64,000 nt of DNA from Neelides folsomi. Its lineage: Eukaryota; Arthropoda; Collembola; Neelipleona; Neelidae. The position numbers and the translations under genes were made by a program. The notes beneath the pieces were generated by a model that worked only from the letters and a program-made list of their open reading frames with translations, had not been told where the DNA came from and made no database searches. How positions within the stretch are numbered: position 1 is the stretch's first letter; each line of letters begins with the position of its first letter. The stretch lies in the NCBI GenBank assembly GCA_034687125.1, contig JAQGBZ010000227.1:37198-101197 (forward strand), read 5' to 3'. Below are positions 1 through 16,000 of this stretch, piece after piece.

Positions 1-3000
1 TTTAATAACATTATCGCGGAGTGATCTTGGGGAATTTATCATCTTTTGAAAGTCCTACTTGAAAATAATTAAATAATTTAGTTAGAGAGAAAATGAGCAA
101 ACCTGAATCTCAACTTCTAACCATCTTTTATTGTTGTTACCATGGCAACGAGTATTTAACTAACTCGTTGCTAACAGAGAGATGTGTTAATGATTTTGGT
201 TGGATCTATGTGTTGAATCTACAGTATTTATATGAGATCACGTCTGGGGATTATTACAAGCATTTAAGTGTTCAATTCATGTTTGTGCATTTATTTGCTT
301 TGCCAATTTCCATCCGTCCTCCATTTTTCCCATATAGGAAGGGAAGTGTGAAAGGAATTGATTAAAAGAGAAAATGACTCGCCTCACTATTTAGAGAGAA
401 ATTATGTTGGGATGCAGCGCGAAGCTTTCCAATACATTTTCCAAACATCGTTAACGGATCTCGATGAATGGATTATTCATCTCCAAAAGTCATATGGCAA
501 ATGAAGAGGAAAATTTGTAATTTATTCTCAAACCATCAACGCTCATGCAGAACAATAAGAAATTTAAAATTCATAATTACATGTATATTATTTCCATTTT
601 ATTTTTGTATCATGAAACTTTCCTGTTTGCTTCAAAGAAATTCAAATTCCCAATATCAAACCCCCGCCTACTTGAAAATTCCATAAAGAGATTTCAGAAG
701 GTTTTATATTAAAAATGATATCACAATGCATAAATTATTGGCTTATTTATAAAAAATGATAGTAATGAGTCATTATCATTAATAATGACATTTTTAAAAA
801 TCAAGTTTTTTAATTATTTATTTTTCTAATTCTTAATGTTTTATTTAATACGGTAAGGTTTTTTTTTAAAAAACGTGGATTTTTTATATTTAAAAGTGTG
901 GAATGGCGAAGGATGAAAAATTGAGTGAGTGATGTAAGTAGGTTCCATTTTTTCACCTATGAAAATGAGTAATGGGCGAATCATTATGCTAATGGGATTT
1001 GTGATTCGAATCTTCCTCTAAGGAGTTTAAACAAATACTTCTACGTTAGATCTTTCTTATTCATTCCTTGTGTCCTTATGCGTTTCAATTCTTTCCATTC
1101 GAGATTTGCGTATTGGAACAATCAGTAGAAAAAGATGATACTTGTCTTGTCATAGTGATAACTACAAATGATGTAGGAGAATTATTATATAGATATGTGC
1201 ATTGTAAGTAATATCAAAGAGACTAAAGAGAGTTTGATATAAATGATGATCTTGAACTTGTCTGTGAAGTTGGCCCCTTTCCCCATGTAGGGAAGATCGT
1301 AATATACAGGAACTAAAGACATCACCATGGAAACATACCAAAGGATTGAAGTCACAAATCCTCTTCTTATTTCCACCATCTGCATTCACTCAATGCAGTT
1401 GATCCCATACATCCTTATAAATGTTATAAACTACAAATTCTTATAATTCTTATACTGTAAGAATCTTATACTCAATTGTAGGTATGTGTATGGACTAACG
1501 ATAAGTTAAGTATAATATGGGATTATGAAACATTTATATACAATTAGCACTCGAACATATTTTGTATAGTTGAAATAATAGGGAAATGAGGATTGGTGTG
1601 TTTGATATTCCAACGGGGAATTGAAGAAGACGGAAATGTATGAGAATGTATGTATGTTTGAATGTAAAAAGAGGTTTAACAATATGGAAATCCAATTGTC
1701 ATTTTAAATGGCCAAAATAGGAAGGTTGTTAAAAAAGAATCCTCACCTGCTCCATTTCTCCATTCAAGTTTGTAGTATTTCTTTTACACTCGTCTCGGTT
1801 CAATTAAAACCATTCGAACTACAAGAGATGTTAAATTCTCAAATATCAATGCTGAATTACTCAAACATTAACTAAGGCCGTTCAAAGTGCATTTTTCTAC
1901 TAAAAGTTCAATGTGTGTGGTTAAATAAATGTAATGTGGATCTCCTTAGAAAATTCTTTTATATTCCAAGCCATAGCAACAATTGCATATAAGAAAAAAT
2001 AGTCCTTTTATGCTTAAAACCTTATGTCTAATTCCCTTGCATAAAACAATAAAACTATCGAGTATATTTCATATACCTATATTTAAATATATTAAGAGGA
2101 ATTTGTATAAGTGGTACATGTGGAATATTTAAGAGATTTGAGGGCGAAGTCAAGTCGTGTCGTCGTGTGTGACGGTAATAAGAGACTTAAAGAGACAATT
2201 CCCATATAAAGTTACTTTTTTCCAAAAGGACATTCGACTCGAGTCGAATTCATTTCACACCGTGTGGTCTTCACATTAATGGTGAAAACACCAAAATTAG
2301 CTGAAACATTTCTCATAATATCACTTGTAGGTTACAATTGGAAGGGTCTTGAAAGATGAGTTACGTATTTTTCTAAATCGCGTACATCCCATATAAAAAC
2401 ATAAGAATATTATTTTAACGTTAGTTCAACTTTATAACATTTATACTTAAACCTATTAAGTTTAATATAAAGGTATATTGTTCAGGTATATTCCCTATAT
2501 TGTAGTATAAGGATCTGTAAATGCAGGTAGTTAGTATTGGAGTTCATGTACGAGTTTTTGTCGTATGATTTCCATCATTTGATGATCCTTATAAGAATTA
2601 GCTTTTGAATTAAGGGATTTTCATCGCCACCCCCTAAAGTGAGCTGCCATTGAGATCTCTGCCATATACCAAATAGCTGACACGGAGATTGCCATAAGAA
2701 CCTGTGCATTTTGGCAGGAGTTTGGCGAGTGAATGTAAAGTCTACTGTGGCCATAGGGGCTTGGTCGCATGGTGCAGCATGGTGGCTATGGAAGTTATGA
2801 TGGAATGAATGCGAAGGCCCAAAGCCCCAGAGAAGAAGGAGGTGGACGAGGAGGTCCAAAGTGTGTCAGACCCACATGGACAACTCATTTGCAGTGTGAA
2901 TTCAACTCTCGAGAAGAATCCTCTCATTCTTCCACTGCAACAATCAAAATCAAACGTCCTGAAGTGGACAATTCACATTGTGAATTGTGAGACATTTTTT

Positions 3001-4036
3001 ATTTTTTCCCGAGCTCATATTTTTTATACTTCGCGTGGAAGAGTTTTTGCAATCCGCGCTTCTGTTACATTTTTTAGACCTCATTGTTGTCATGGAAACG
3101 GTCTTGATTCGGTTTAACTCCCAGTGAACATACAAATATAACAGTAGGCTGCATTTCCAACCATTGTTGCTTTTGCTCCTTCGATTCCCCTCCTGTGCTT
3201 CGCTATTTATCATCCAATTCCTAACACTGTGAAGTTTGGAACGCTGAAGTGAACGTGGAAGTGTTTTTTATTTCAATGATTCATTTCACGGTGTTTGAAC
3301 TCCTTAAATCCAACTTCCTCCTTGGGAACAATTAATGAAACAATTAAGAACAATTTGCCTTTAAGACGAGACAATCAATTGATGGAAAGCAACGGGGAAT
3401 TTCGGGCTTTTGATTCAAACAGAATCGCCGCGAAACAATAAATTTAACATTAAGAACAATAAATTTAAAGTTAAGGTTCAAGTTTTCCAAAGCCCGGAAG
3501 TTTTTGAATATTTCTTTCGTGTTAATGTGGAGAAGTTGAAGGCGAGGGTTTGTAGGTGTGTGATGGAGTGATTTATTTACAAAGATCTCCGCGTATCTCT
3601 CGTGTGTGTGAAAGAAAAAACAAGGGTTTGAATCCAAGGGGAGATTGGGAGCGTTTATATGTAAATTAGAGATAGCTCAACACACCCTTTTCATCAATGG
3701 GAATTTTATGTTCATGAGATCCCCTTTTTAATACACGGTTTAATACCAACATTAAATGAATGTTAAATACAACGTTCAACTTCTACATGTTAAATTCCCG
3801 GTCATCGACTTTTAAATTGTTCTTATAAAATCCATCCAATCCTTCCCTAAATTGGACAAAACTGTGCATAATTTGTTCTAAAAAACCATGTATAAACTTG
3901 TGCTTTATTTATGCATAAATTGTTGGTAAATTGTGTATGAAGATGTGAATAACTTGTATGTAAATTTGTTCGCAAATTGGACGAAATTGGGTAAAGATTT
4001 GATATAAATTGAACATCAATTGGATAATTGGTTGTC
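1..4036. other. intergenic / 5' flank of the RasGAP gene, no gene seen
   Basis: No open frame here has a recognisable domain or a chain of plausible splice sites. Most of it is AT-rich. A stretch at about 2640-2960 is clearly less AT-rich than its surroundings and is open in more than one frame, but I recognise no protein in it. It could be an untranslated first exon or a regulatory block of the gene that starts at 4037. Confidence 0.5.
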
Positions 4037-7000
4037 ATGGATGCATCCAATGAATTCCGATTTATATCTCCGGCCATTCCCAAAAAGAAGAACAAGCGGA
4101 ATCGTAAAAATTCCAATGAGACTGAAAATAGTGAAAATTGCTCAACCGCCGATCGTCCCGTCCCCGTCTGTCTCTACAATGCGAATAAAAATGTTAAATT
4201 AAGATTCGTTTGGGACAAAGCGTTCAAACTCTTCACCTCGGCCCGTCCGGTGTACAAAGCCATTTCCGGGTTGAACCAGGAGGAAAAACATGATTTGGTG
4301 GGGACGACGCGGAGTGCTGCTGGAGGTATCGGAGCGTATGCTGGTTGCAGTGCGGGGAGTTTAAATGCGGCTGTTGCCTTGGGAACGGCGGGAGGGCTGA
4401 ATGGAGGTAATGGGCTGAGACATAGCAATTCTTTGGTTGAGCTGGGGATGAGGAAAGACGATCGTCCCCCATTTGCCCGCTCCCACTCCCAACACTTGAA
4501 GAACGAGAAGAAGACGAGGGAGGAAGAAGAAGACTGCCAATGCACCTTGTGCCGCTACGAAAAGAGGAAGTCAAATTACTCAAAAGCGGCTGCTGTGGCT
4601 AAACAACAAATTGACTCTGACTCGGGGCTTGACACGTGGAAGCAAGAGGAAATTAGCGAAGATATTCATTGTACCATTGGGCAGAAAAGTTCAGTCAATA
4701 ATATTAATTGTGATAGTGAGAATAGTGGAGATTTCGAAAACGGGAAGGAATCCGGGAGTGGGAAGTTTGGATCCGGGAAATCTGGGAGTGGGAAAGTTGG
4801 GAAATTCGAATTGAGGAAACGCCAACTGTCAAGATCGGACAAAAATTCGAAGTTGAATTCAAGAAACGGAAGTTTTAAAAATGATAAGTTTGAAGAAGAA
4901 AAAGTGACCGGTAATTTTGAAAATGTCGGAAACACCAGTGTGGTTTTGCTTAATGTCTCCAATGAGGATTATTCCTCGGACTGTTTTGAATGCATGAGCG
5001 AAATTGATTTAAATAGCGAAAGTTCAAGTGAAAACATGAAAGTTTTATTAACTGAAGTTGAAGCTCCGATGGTAATTGAAGGAGTCAAGTCGTTCAATGA
5101 GAATGAATTCGACTCTTTGGATTTAACTCTGTTTGAAACCCGGGAGCGGAAAAATGCACGGGCTTTTTTCGACCAGTTGACAAACCTTGCGGTTTTTGAC
5201 GAACAAGAGGAATTTGAATTTGACTGTGATGAATCTCATTTCTACGATTCGCTCTTACGGCCGACTGACACTTACAAAAGCTACAGAATTGGTGATGAAG
5301 AAAAGTCAAGAAAAATGTCAACTTTGGATTGTCGTCGGAATGAAGATTCCGCTTCTGGCTATTTCAATTGGAGTGATGCTGGGAGTGAATTTGAATTCAT
5401 GGGGCCAAATACCCTCACTAGTAAATTTTTAATTAATTTCATTCATTAGTTAATCAGATTTTAATCAAATAATTAATCTGGTTTTAATTAACTACAAACA
5501 TAATTACATTACACAATAGTCAGAATATGTAAAACTGGGTTTAATTTAAGCAAATTAATTAAAGTAAATTAATTAAATCAATTCTTTAATTAAATGCGTA
5601 AATTTGAACGAACGAACAAAAGCGTTTGACTAAAGAATTGGGAGTTTTATTGATTTAATCTTGGAAAATATGAATTGAGTTTTCGAGGTCTCTCCAATGG
5701 AGCAAAGCGAAGGTTCACATTTGTGAATTGAGGCAGTGAGGACACAAGAGACAATTTGGTAGCATATCTTGAGAAGTTGCTTAGGGCTCAGTTCCTTCAC
5801 CACACGTGCATTATGAATATGTCTATTAAATCTCATCTAGTTCCTTGGATACAAAAGGGCATTATTGTAACTGAGGTTAAAACTACAAGGCTTTTTTCGC
5901 AATCTCCCTCAAGCCCCTTTGGTTTAATTTTGACATCTAAATTCACGACTACGCGTTATTTATTACAATTGGGAGAATGTTACACATCCATTAGAACCAT
6001 TTATTAGAGTTAAACCAAGGAATTAATTTTTATTAAAATCACCGCACAGCAACTAATGTAAAATCACTATAAGACAATTTCTACAGCTTTAAATCTCTTA
6101 AATATATAAAAACTATAACATTCTTAAAGTAGATATATAAAAACTAATAGAAAATCATTATAAGTACATAGTTAGCAACTACTTATAAAATATAGCAACT
6201 AATGGAAAATCACTATGACAACAACTGCATAGCACCTGGCACCTTTTAGCAAAATAGACTACATTAAAATATAATTTGAATGTGTCTGGTTTTGCATAAA
6301 AAGGTTTATATGATTTAGAAGGAAAAAAATATTAAATGTGGACTTGAACATTAGTCATATGGAATTCCCAAGGTTTATATGAGATTTAAAGAAGATTTAT
6401 TATAAATCTCGTGTGACAAACTTAAAGGATTTCTTTTATGAATCTTCGGAATGAAAAAGAAATTGAGTTTCTTACAAGAACTCAAACTCTTTTAAATTTC
6501 TTCCACTTGTTTCCTTTCAGGATCTTCATAGCCCTCATTTCCACCAGGCCGAATTTTTCATTCCATTAAATGGAACAATTTAGAATTTTGACAAACCTTG
6601 CAATTTCTCCTTAGAACCTTTTTTGTATAATAAATGCACCATTTTATCAAATATGCCATTTAGGCAAAATTCATAACTTCATATATTTGAGCTGTAAATG
6701 GCCATTTGAGATGTTTGAGCACTTTAACAGCCTCTATTTTTATACATGGAATTTGTGAAGGAGCTTTAAGGCATATTTTGAAAAAATGCGCCGCGGGTAA
6801 TTTTAACTCTACTCATTAAATCCCATTAAATCCAAGGGTGCTTGGAGTGAATGTCAATTTACGAATTATGAGATCCTAATTTCGCCATATGATTAAATAT
6901 CATGAAACGGTTTAACCATAATGATCCAATTAAATAAATTAAACATTTATTAACAAGGGCATATGCTTGCAATATTTGAATTCTCCGGGAATCTTAAAGT

Positions 7001-10000
7001 TACTCAATATGCTGATTATATCTATAAGATTTATTATATTACATACAATTTAGATCTTATTTACTATAAGATCTTATTTTTTATTATTTATATAATGTTT
7101 GTGAATTGCGTAATAATTTGTTTTATTTGTCTAATAGACCGTGAGATCTCATTGGGCCAACGTCCCCGTGGTGTTGGTAGTATGGACGTTGAATGGGAGC
7201 CTTATTTCTGCGTTCTCAACCAGGCCGACCAAACCTTCACCTCCTACAGATCCGAAGACATGTCGGTAAGAAGACACGCTCCATTTAATCATACAATTAC
7301 TTATTTTGCCCCTTGCACAAAAACATTGTGTGAATTGTCGAGTGACATAAATATCCCAAGCGTGGATACCACAGGTGTATTACTTTATATGTGTATTACT
7401 TAAATTCCCAAGTGTGCTATGCACACAGTCGATCAACAACACATGCAGTTTTTTGAACCTAATTAAAATACACATGTTATTAGCAACATATCATATGACA
7501 AATGCATACAAGATAAATGAATCTGAATCTCGACAGCCATGGGTTACATTTAGTGTACATATTTAGCAACTGATCGAAATAAGTATATAATATGGTATAC
7601 TGTACATAATGTTAAAAAGCTTCACACTGCGAATAATTCCAAATATCAAAATGCTATATTTGCACAGTCTTTTCTATAATTGGCATATATTAATTGTGAA
7701 TGGGTTCATAGGTATGATAATTGGGGCGAAATCAACAGGTGGGATTTTTTATTTATCCGGATGAATTCAATTCATCATTCATAATTAGCTGCCTTATCTT
7801 AAGGAATGTCAATTATTTTCCATGGTAACTAATAGCCAACTACAGTTTCCATTTAAACTAGAGCTACACATTCCATTTGTTCCACAGTTAGTATTTATAT
7901 AAACAGTTTATAGTATAATAGTTATCATATGGGTGCAGACTATAATATGTACATAACTTTGCTTTTGGATTTTTAGATAGAAGCTATAGCATCTTAATAA
8001 TTAACTTCCATGGCAACCACAATAAGATCTGTGAGAGTTGTTGGGAAAGATTTAAATTATGATCCTTGTTGCCCATGGTGACGTGAAAATGGTGTTATAA
8101 GTTGTCTTATGCAGGAGCATAGGAGAGGTGAACCAATTATCATCACTTTTCTCCACTCCATTTTTTTCAATTGGGAAATGAGTTTTAAATAATGTTAAGG
8201 CAGAAGGAGGATTCATTTCATTTCAGTGTTTTACATGAACAAGACATGAGAACGTTAATTTCTCGTGTTCAAATGAGAGGTTTGGGCTAACGGGAGTTTA
8301 AAGAATGAGGAGCGGAAGGAGGGAAAAAGTGAGGGATTGGGCTTCAGCTTCATCTTGAACCATTCTAGTTCATTGGATCCATTCGAACCCCGACGTTCTC
8401 TTTCAATGGCCCAGAATAAATGAGGCTCATTGCATTGTTGTTTCCCACTTCTTGTTAGACTGGTTGGGACGACGGTCGTCCTTTGTTCTTTCAGTGGGAG
8501 GCAACGGCCGCTTCCACTTCCTATCCCACACACAAACCGACTTCATTCAACATCTTTACTTCCAATGCCCCTCAAAGGCCTCAAACTTGAGTCATTGCTA
8601 CTTGATTGCCATGATGGTAAACTCAGGTAACTCAGCTCATGTAGAAAATGCTTTCCAGGCTTACAATTTTACAATCCCCATCATCATCATGGTGAATTAA
8701 GTCTTAAGACTTCCTATGTATTTATTCTACAATGAGCGGAAGGAGGGAATTTCAAAACGAGAATTGACAGATCGAATAACGGTGGAAGCTGAATGAGTTG
8801 GGTCATTTATGACCTAATAGTTTATTAACATCACATTAGCTAAGAATGAATGAGCAAATATTTGATAGCGAGATAATGAGAATGGTGGATGCATATAAAG
8901 TTATTATGGATTCACTTGGATATTACATGATTCACTTGGGAGGAAGGGAAGCGTTTAATTATATCAAACAATGGGCAATTTAGTAACGTCAATTAAACAT
9001 CAAATTCCCACAGTTAAGAAGTTAAATTAACACACATTAGTTGACTTTACATTAGTCAATCGGATTAAATTGAAATATACAGTTCATATTTTTACAAATG
9101 AACCAACATATTAATTTATGTACAAATTGTTTTTTTTTTCAATTGGACAAAGAAATTTTTATGAGTCCGATATTGACAAATAGCAAATGAGCGAAATTAG
9201 ATAGAACAAAATGTTTTTAAAATTAAATATTTTGAAATAACATTACTCCAATTATCTGCATTAGCTGCATTACTACATATGGACATGGAATTAAACTTGA
9301 GTGAAAGTGTTATATAAAAATGACTTACAATTTATTACATAATGTGTGGGAATTTTAATCTGGATTGAATAATAGGGAATTAAATATCGGTAACAATAAG
9401 TAAGGATAAATTGGACATGAATTTGTGTAGGATTTCACCTTTGTCTTCCCATCAGGGATTCTTTAATTCTAATTCATATTTTCTCATGCTGTGCGTCTTG
9501 TCAAATTGAATCAAAGTTACAAGCAAATGATTTCATATTTATTGCTCAAAGATCTTCACATTTCTCATATCTCAATTTGAAGGTTTTTGAGGGATAAAAG
9601 GATGAGATTTGAATATGCCCTAAATTGAGGGTCATTTGTTTATTATTATTGCAATCCAAGTGGGAGATGTTCACTAATTGATTTACAATAACCAGAATGC
9701 CCTTCACATTTAAATTCCCTCATTTCCCAAATACATTTGCAAAATCATTAACAAAAGGATTAAATACTTGGTAAAGTGCAATGACGTGTTCGGCCTTCCA
9801 TTTTCTTCATTTTCTCATCTTCAATTGCGTTTATTAGTGACTTAGTGAGGTTATTTAGATTTTCATTAACTTAAATGTAAATAAATATTCAATTACCTAC
9901 AATGTCATTTACCCTCTAGTTAAATCCAATGACTTTCATAATTTATACGTTTAAATACTAACGGTGGTTTGTAATGGTTTTGGGCTAGCGGGTAAATTAA

Positions 10001-13000
10001 AAAAATGTAAATATTAAATTTCTTTCTCATGCTGCTTATTACATAGATATTTCCTGGAACTCCAACGAGGCCTCGAACGCCACTCGTAAGTTTTATATAA
10101 AAATCTTTGCTTGGTGAAATCCATTGCTTTGTGTATAAAATCTTCTGCTTTATAAAATAACGCATTGGGCCATAAAATGTTTTTATGCTCCTTAGCAACA
10201 AAAATGTCCGCATGGTGATAAAATGTGTTTTAGTGAACTTCCGCTTTTTGAAAAATGTTAAAAATGTTTTAAAAGTTCCCGGGTCTTTGACCTTTTTGTC
10301 GTGGCTGTCCATTTAATTTTTTATTAGTTTCGCATTTGTTGTCATGAAACGAGGGTTCTTATTGCGCTCCCACGAACCTTCAAATCTTTTACAACTCTTA
10401 ATTATTTCTTTCCTCACGACCTAATTAAATTCATGGCTCTCTTTGAAATGATCCGTTCACGCTGTTTCTATATCAACGACCATCACTTCACGACACTCAC
10501 ATTTTTTTTCGTTTTTTTGCTTTATGAAGATCATTTGTGATTTCATTATGATTTAGTACACTTTAAATAATAGGGATTTAATTAGACGTCTTAAGCATAT
10601 ACAAATAATCTTTAAATTATATTTTCTTTTATAAATGTGATATTCATGCACAAAAAGAATTAATGTTTGAATAAATGAAAAAAATGTGCAAGTATGGATG
10701 AAATCGAGTGCATGTAAATTATGTGTAATTTGAAATGGGAGAAAATCCCGCCACGTGTTTGTTATATTAATGTTAATAAATTCGTTAACCTCAAAATGCA
10801 GCTCATTTTTATGTTGACTTGATGTTTTTTTTTCATTTCTTTACATGTAGCTGTAAAACACAGCGTGTTTGGGCTCTTTATGACATTGGCTATTGTGACA
10901 GATGAAGATAAAACGAGAGATCTTTTCATTTCGCTCCTTCATTTGTATTTCTATCTTATTTGATTCACTCAAAGTGAAAGTTGAGGTTTTGCCAAATTTA
11001 TGATATTTTTTCATTAGCTAAATTTCTCAATCTTTTACTTTTGCAAGAATTTAGACCAGTTATCAGAATATTTTTATATTTAGTCAAATTTTTATGATTT
11101 GAATGAAGCAGTAAGCAGCTTATGATTAATTATTAAAAGTTATTAATTAAAAATTATAGACCATTTCAAAAATTTATTTATTATTTTTAAATTACTAAAT
11201 TAACTGCCTGAGTTTATTTAATAGTTTTGTATTCTGTGAAGAAGACAGTACAATTGTGATATGTGTGTTTTGTTATCCAAAAATGAATTTTGCTCAATGT
11301 TTAAATTTTAATTTCATTAATTTCAGTTCGGTGATGGGAATCCTGGGAGTGATATTCCTTCAGTTCGGGTTGACGGAGGTCCCGGGAACGTCAAATGTTT
11401 GTTAAGGGAAGGAAAATGGGCGATGAATCCGCTGATGGAAGAAGACGAAGACGAAGGGAGAAACAATCAAGAAAACTCAACACAGAAATTACAACAAATG
11501 CCATGTGGTAAGTTTACATTTACAATTCACTATTTTTAAATTAAACGAGGATAACTTTCGTAAAGCGCATAAAATCATAATTTATGATGAATTTGCAATC
11601 GCGAGATTGCTGGTAAGAATAATTCTCCCAACTTCAAATGATTTGCATTTAGGATCAGAATTTTGCATAACAATAAAACAGAATCTTCGTCCATCAAATT
11701 TATTTGAAGTGCAATCGTTCATTATTTCTTCCATATCCAAAAATACTGTATGGCATTTTACATTTGTATTATTAATCACAACTCGAAGAACATGTTTAAG
11801 ATTATGATTAAAGTTGTTAGTATAACTTGTAGCAAATTTTTCATATATTGGCGAACGGTTTCCTTTCAATAAAATAATTTTGCCGGTTCCACTTCCCAAA
11901 CCTATATAGAGTAGTCGGCCAGTGAGCGTAAAGTTTGTCTAGTTTGAAATTTTGTATTGCAGTCAAATAAAATCAAACTTCTATCACCATCACAATTATG
12001 ATTGGATTTAAATGAACATTGAAGAATTAAAACTTTGTTATCAAATGAAAACATTAGAAATTCTGCATAAATATGTTGACTTTCATTTTCACTTTTCAAA
12101 TCAATTCCAGATAAGAAACATTCCGATTTTATAAATTTAAACTTTGTTGAATTATTTTTGACTGGTTTCCAACGATCAAGTAAAGTTTCGCCATGAAATG
12201 TTTCATAAAAGGCAATTTCTTTTTCTGACTCCTACTCGGTTGAATTATCAATATTGCTAACGTTTGAATTACTAAAATTATTACTTTCGGTATTATTTAA
12301 ACTCGGTCGTTGAACGATTTGCACATTTTCGACTTTAAATTCCAGAGTTTCATTCGTCATTTGGTTTTTTAAATTTTTCATAATTTCAATTTTTTTCTGC
12401 AATTCGAGAGATTTTTTTTTCTATTATAGTTTTTATTGAAGTTTGTCCTTCCACAATTTTTTTAAAATGTATATTGATTGATTCACTCATTCTTTTCATT
12501 GTCCTTTTATTCAGAGCAATTGTCTGTTTCATTAATATTTCGGGGTTTTATCAAGTTTTCTTAAAAGTTCAACAATATTTTTAAGTGATTCTTCTATCTT
12601 ATCGATTCTAGCTTCCTATGAAATGCAAATATTTAATAGATTTATATGTTGTATATAACATACATATACCTTGTACTAGTAGCTACTATTATACACAATT
12701 AGTAGCTTTGAAGTCATTAAAATAAAGTTACACACGTTAAAAATACAGCTTACCAATTCCACATTGTGCATCATTCCAAAAGTCCGAGATGCCTTTAAAG
12801 TAAATTAAATGCTTTTTTGTTTATAATTCTTCAAGGTCACAAATATAATGAATTATAGCATTATAATGGAGCGTGTTATATACATATAATTTAATAGCTT
12901 GATAATAAAGTATTTTATTAACTTATTTAACTTTGCTTTATATTGGAGAAAATATGACACAAAAAATATATTAAAAACAAATTTTTAACAAAAATCATTT

Positions 13001-16000
13001 TCAGTTTAATATTCATGTAAGTACAAATATTAGAAAAATATCCCAATTTGAATAATTCGATCTTATTAAATCTTAAAAAGTAGTATTTTTATTATAATTG
13101 CGGTATTAAGTAAATTTATTTCACTTTAACTTTATTCCAAAACAAAGGAATACAATTGTATTTTAATTCTAATTTTCCTCAAAATACTTTAAGCAATTAT
13201 TTAGTTAATAGTAAGAACCTCTAAATGAATAATTTAATATGATGTAAAATATCAGTAGTAATTGATTAACCATCTTAATTTTATACTGTAGCATTTAAAT
13301 ATAGAACTTTGCGAAAAGGTTCCATTCTTGATCTCTCGTTTTTATAAAACATAGATATGAGCTAGATAAAAGTAAGTATAGAGTAAATACATATTTTGTT
13401 TAAGAATAAGGATAAAAATGATATATCAATTGGTAAATATAAAATATGTAAGAGGGGTATATAGCGAAGTTGATTCGTCAAATCGACGTTACTTTTCCTA
13501 GCGTAGCTGTAGAGAAATACTTTGTGCTATACTTCAGCTCCAGATGGCGGAAAGGAGCTTCAACAAATTTTGTTCTTCATTCATTCACAAACTCCTTTAT
13601 TTCCCTTTACTTTTTGTATTGAAACTTGGAAGTTCTCTGCGTTTATTATCTTCTTTCATATGATTTGGCACACTCGTTGTTTAAATTTACTTGAACTTTA
13701 CAAACTGATATTATCAATTTTAAATTTGCAGTTGAACCGATAAATGATCACATCTTTAAACTTTGTACTTTAGCAGTAAGCATATGAAAATTAATATTAA
13801 CTATTATTTCATTATCTCATCTAGAGAATCTTATTTCTAATAAAGCAAATGGAAGAAAAGATCCCTTTAATCCCAATGGTGTAATTCTGAGTCTTAATAT
13901 TGAGCAAACCAAGAATTTCAATTAAGTCTCTTTATGACTCCCCAAATACCATTTTAATTAAAATGTGGTCGAATTCATCAAATTTTATTCCTTTCTTCAA
14001 TCCTTTCAATTCCCCCAATCACAGCTTCTAATCAAACGTCATCCTAAATAATTTCTCCATTGGAATCAATCATTTGAACAAAATTCAATAAATCTAGAAA
14101 TCTATTCTATGCCATTGCATTTATATGAGAAAAAAGTCCTTGTTGAATTGAACTAAATGTTTTCACGCTTTGATCTTCGTATATAAGAGAATGTGAAGAA
14201 TGTAAAAAGAGGTTGAAATTGTCTTCCTACGCTGTAGGTGAATGTCACCTGCAATTAGGTTCGAATCTCGTGTCATTCTTTATACCTGTTTTCCAACTCA
14301 TGTGTTCCAAGAAAGGAATATGGGCTTTGAATTCGAACATGAACTCAATATTTCATCCCCTTTTTTCCCTCCCCGTTCTCCATATCATTCTCCATCTGAT
14401 TCTCCCTATAATTTTGGTCCCCCCAAGTTCCTCTCTTGGAACGTGGCGTTGAATGGGAGAGAATATTTAAGGTTTATGAACCTCCCAATATTCACCAACA
14501 TGCTTCTCAATTTTCCACATTCTTTATTTAACGTTTATTCCAAAAATTAATTATACAATAAAAACACACTTTCTATCTACAAAATTCCTCAGTTTGATAT
14601 TTCCAAAATTAATATATTAAATATATCCATAAAAGTAATGTATATTAATGTCTTAATATACTATACTGTACTATTCTTGTATGTGATATGTATGAATATT
14701 ATTAATTTAACTCAGAATTAGAATTTTTTATAGCGGATATGTGATACATTTTTGATATACTTTATATTTATTTATTGCAAATGTGCGTGTGCCAGAGTTG
14801 AGAAGAATCCTTTTTGAGATAAGTGTAGTGAAAGATGTGTGGAGCGTAATCTCGTCCATTTAAGAGTGCAGCGGAGCAGAGGAAGATAAAAGCACATTAT
14901 AAATGTACTTGCGATTAACGATTATCTACACAACTTGCTCACATCCATTTCCTATACATTTTACAATAATTTTTCTATAAATTGTATAGAAAGGATATTT
15001 TGAATAGGAAGGATATTATTTTCTTCATGAAACCCACCTATATATTTTCTATAGAATGTGATGGGAGTTGTATGTTGGGGTAAGTAGAGTGAAACGTCCA
15101 CGCTTCTTCTCCTGCCTCACTTCCAGTCCTCATAACTCTTCCACATCACTCTCCCCATTACGAACCATTTTACTCCAATTCTTCAACCAGGGCCCTAAAC
15201 ATTATCTTATAACTCACAAATACAAAAACTATTTCATATATCTTACACTTTGATCCTTATAAAACAACTTGGACTATATTTGATTTAATAGCAGAAATAC
15301 TAATATACCAAATAAAGTAAAGCATATTTTATAATCATAGGATACAGTACAAGTACAACACAAGTGGTGATATATGATATACTAATATAAATACATGATA
15401 TAGAGTATTTACATGTCTGATACATATCTGGTATGTATTATTGAAAAGTATATCTGGTTGAGACTCCCATAGGAAATGTATCCAAGGGAGTTTTGTATCT
15501 TTGTGTAATATAGGAATAGGAACTGTTTTACCTTCCACCCACACGTTGAAATGAAGTGGAGTTCTACTAGAGTGAGAGAGAAAGAGTTATGCAGCAGAAG
15601 TTTAGTGGCGAGGGAGCACTTGGACAAGCTCAAGCTCAAAACCACAAACTCCCTTCACAATTTACCCACTTTAGTTTATTAATCAAACAGTTTACTTAAT
15701 TATAAATCCAAGTTTATAAATTAACTCCATTTAAATCACTCCATTTAAATCTTATTAAACATTATTTATAAATTGGCAATTGCTATAAAAAATTCAATAA
15801 GATTCAAAGATTCAATTCAATTGTGATTTTTATCAACTTTAAATAAAATATAGGACATAGATTATTCAGTGTTTATATAAAGTTTATAGGAAGTTTTCTG
15901 AGAGAAATATATTTGAATAATAATTGTGCTAATAATTCAATAATTATTCATTATAAGTATTCAAGTATAGGAAAAGTTTAGTTAATAATAATGATTTTCT

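Noticed and set aside
14213-14300. GGTTCGAATCTC in a setting that looks like a tRNA T-arm
   Set aside because: There is no matching acceptor stem, no A-box, and the hairpin upstream does not fit an anticodon arm.
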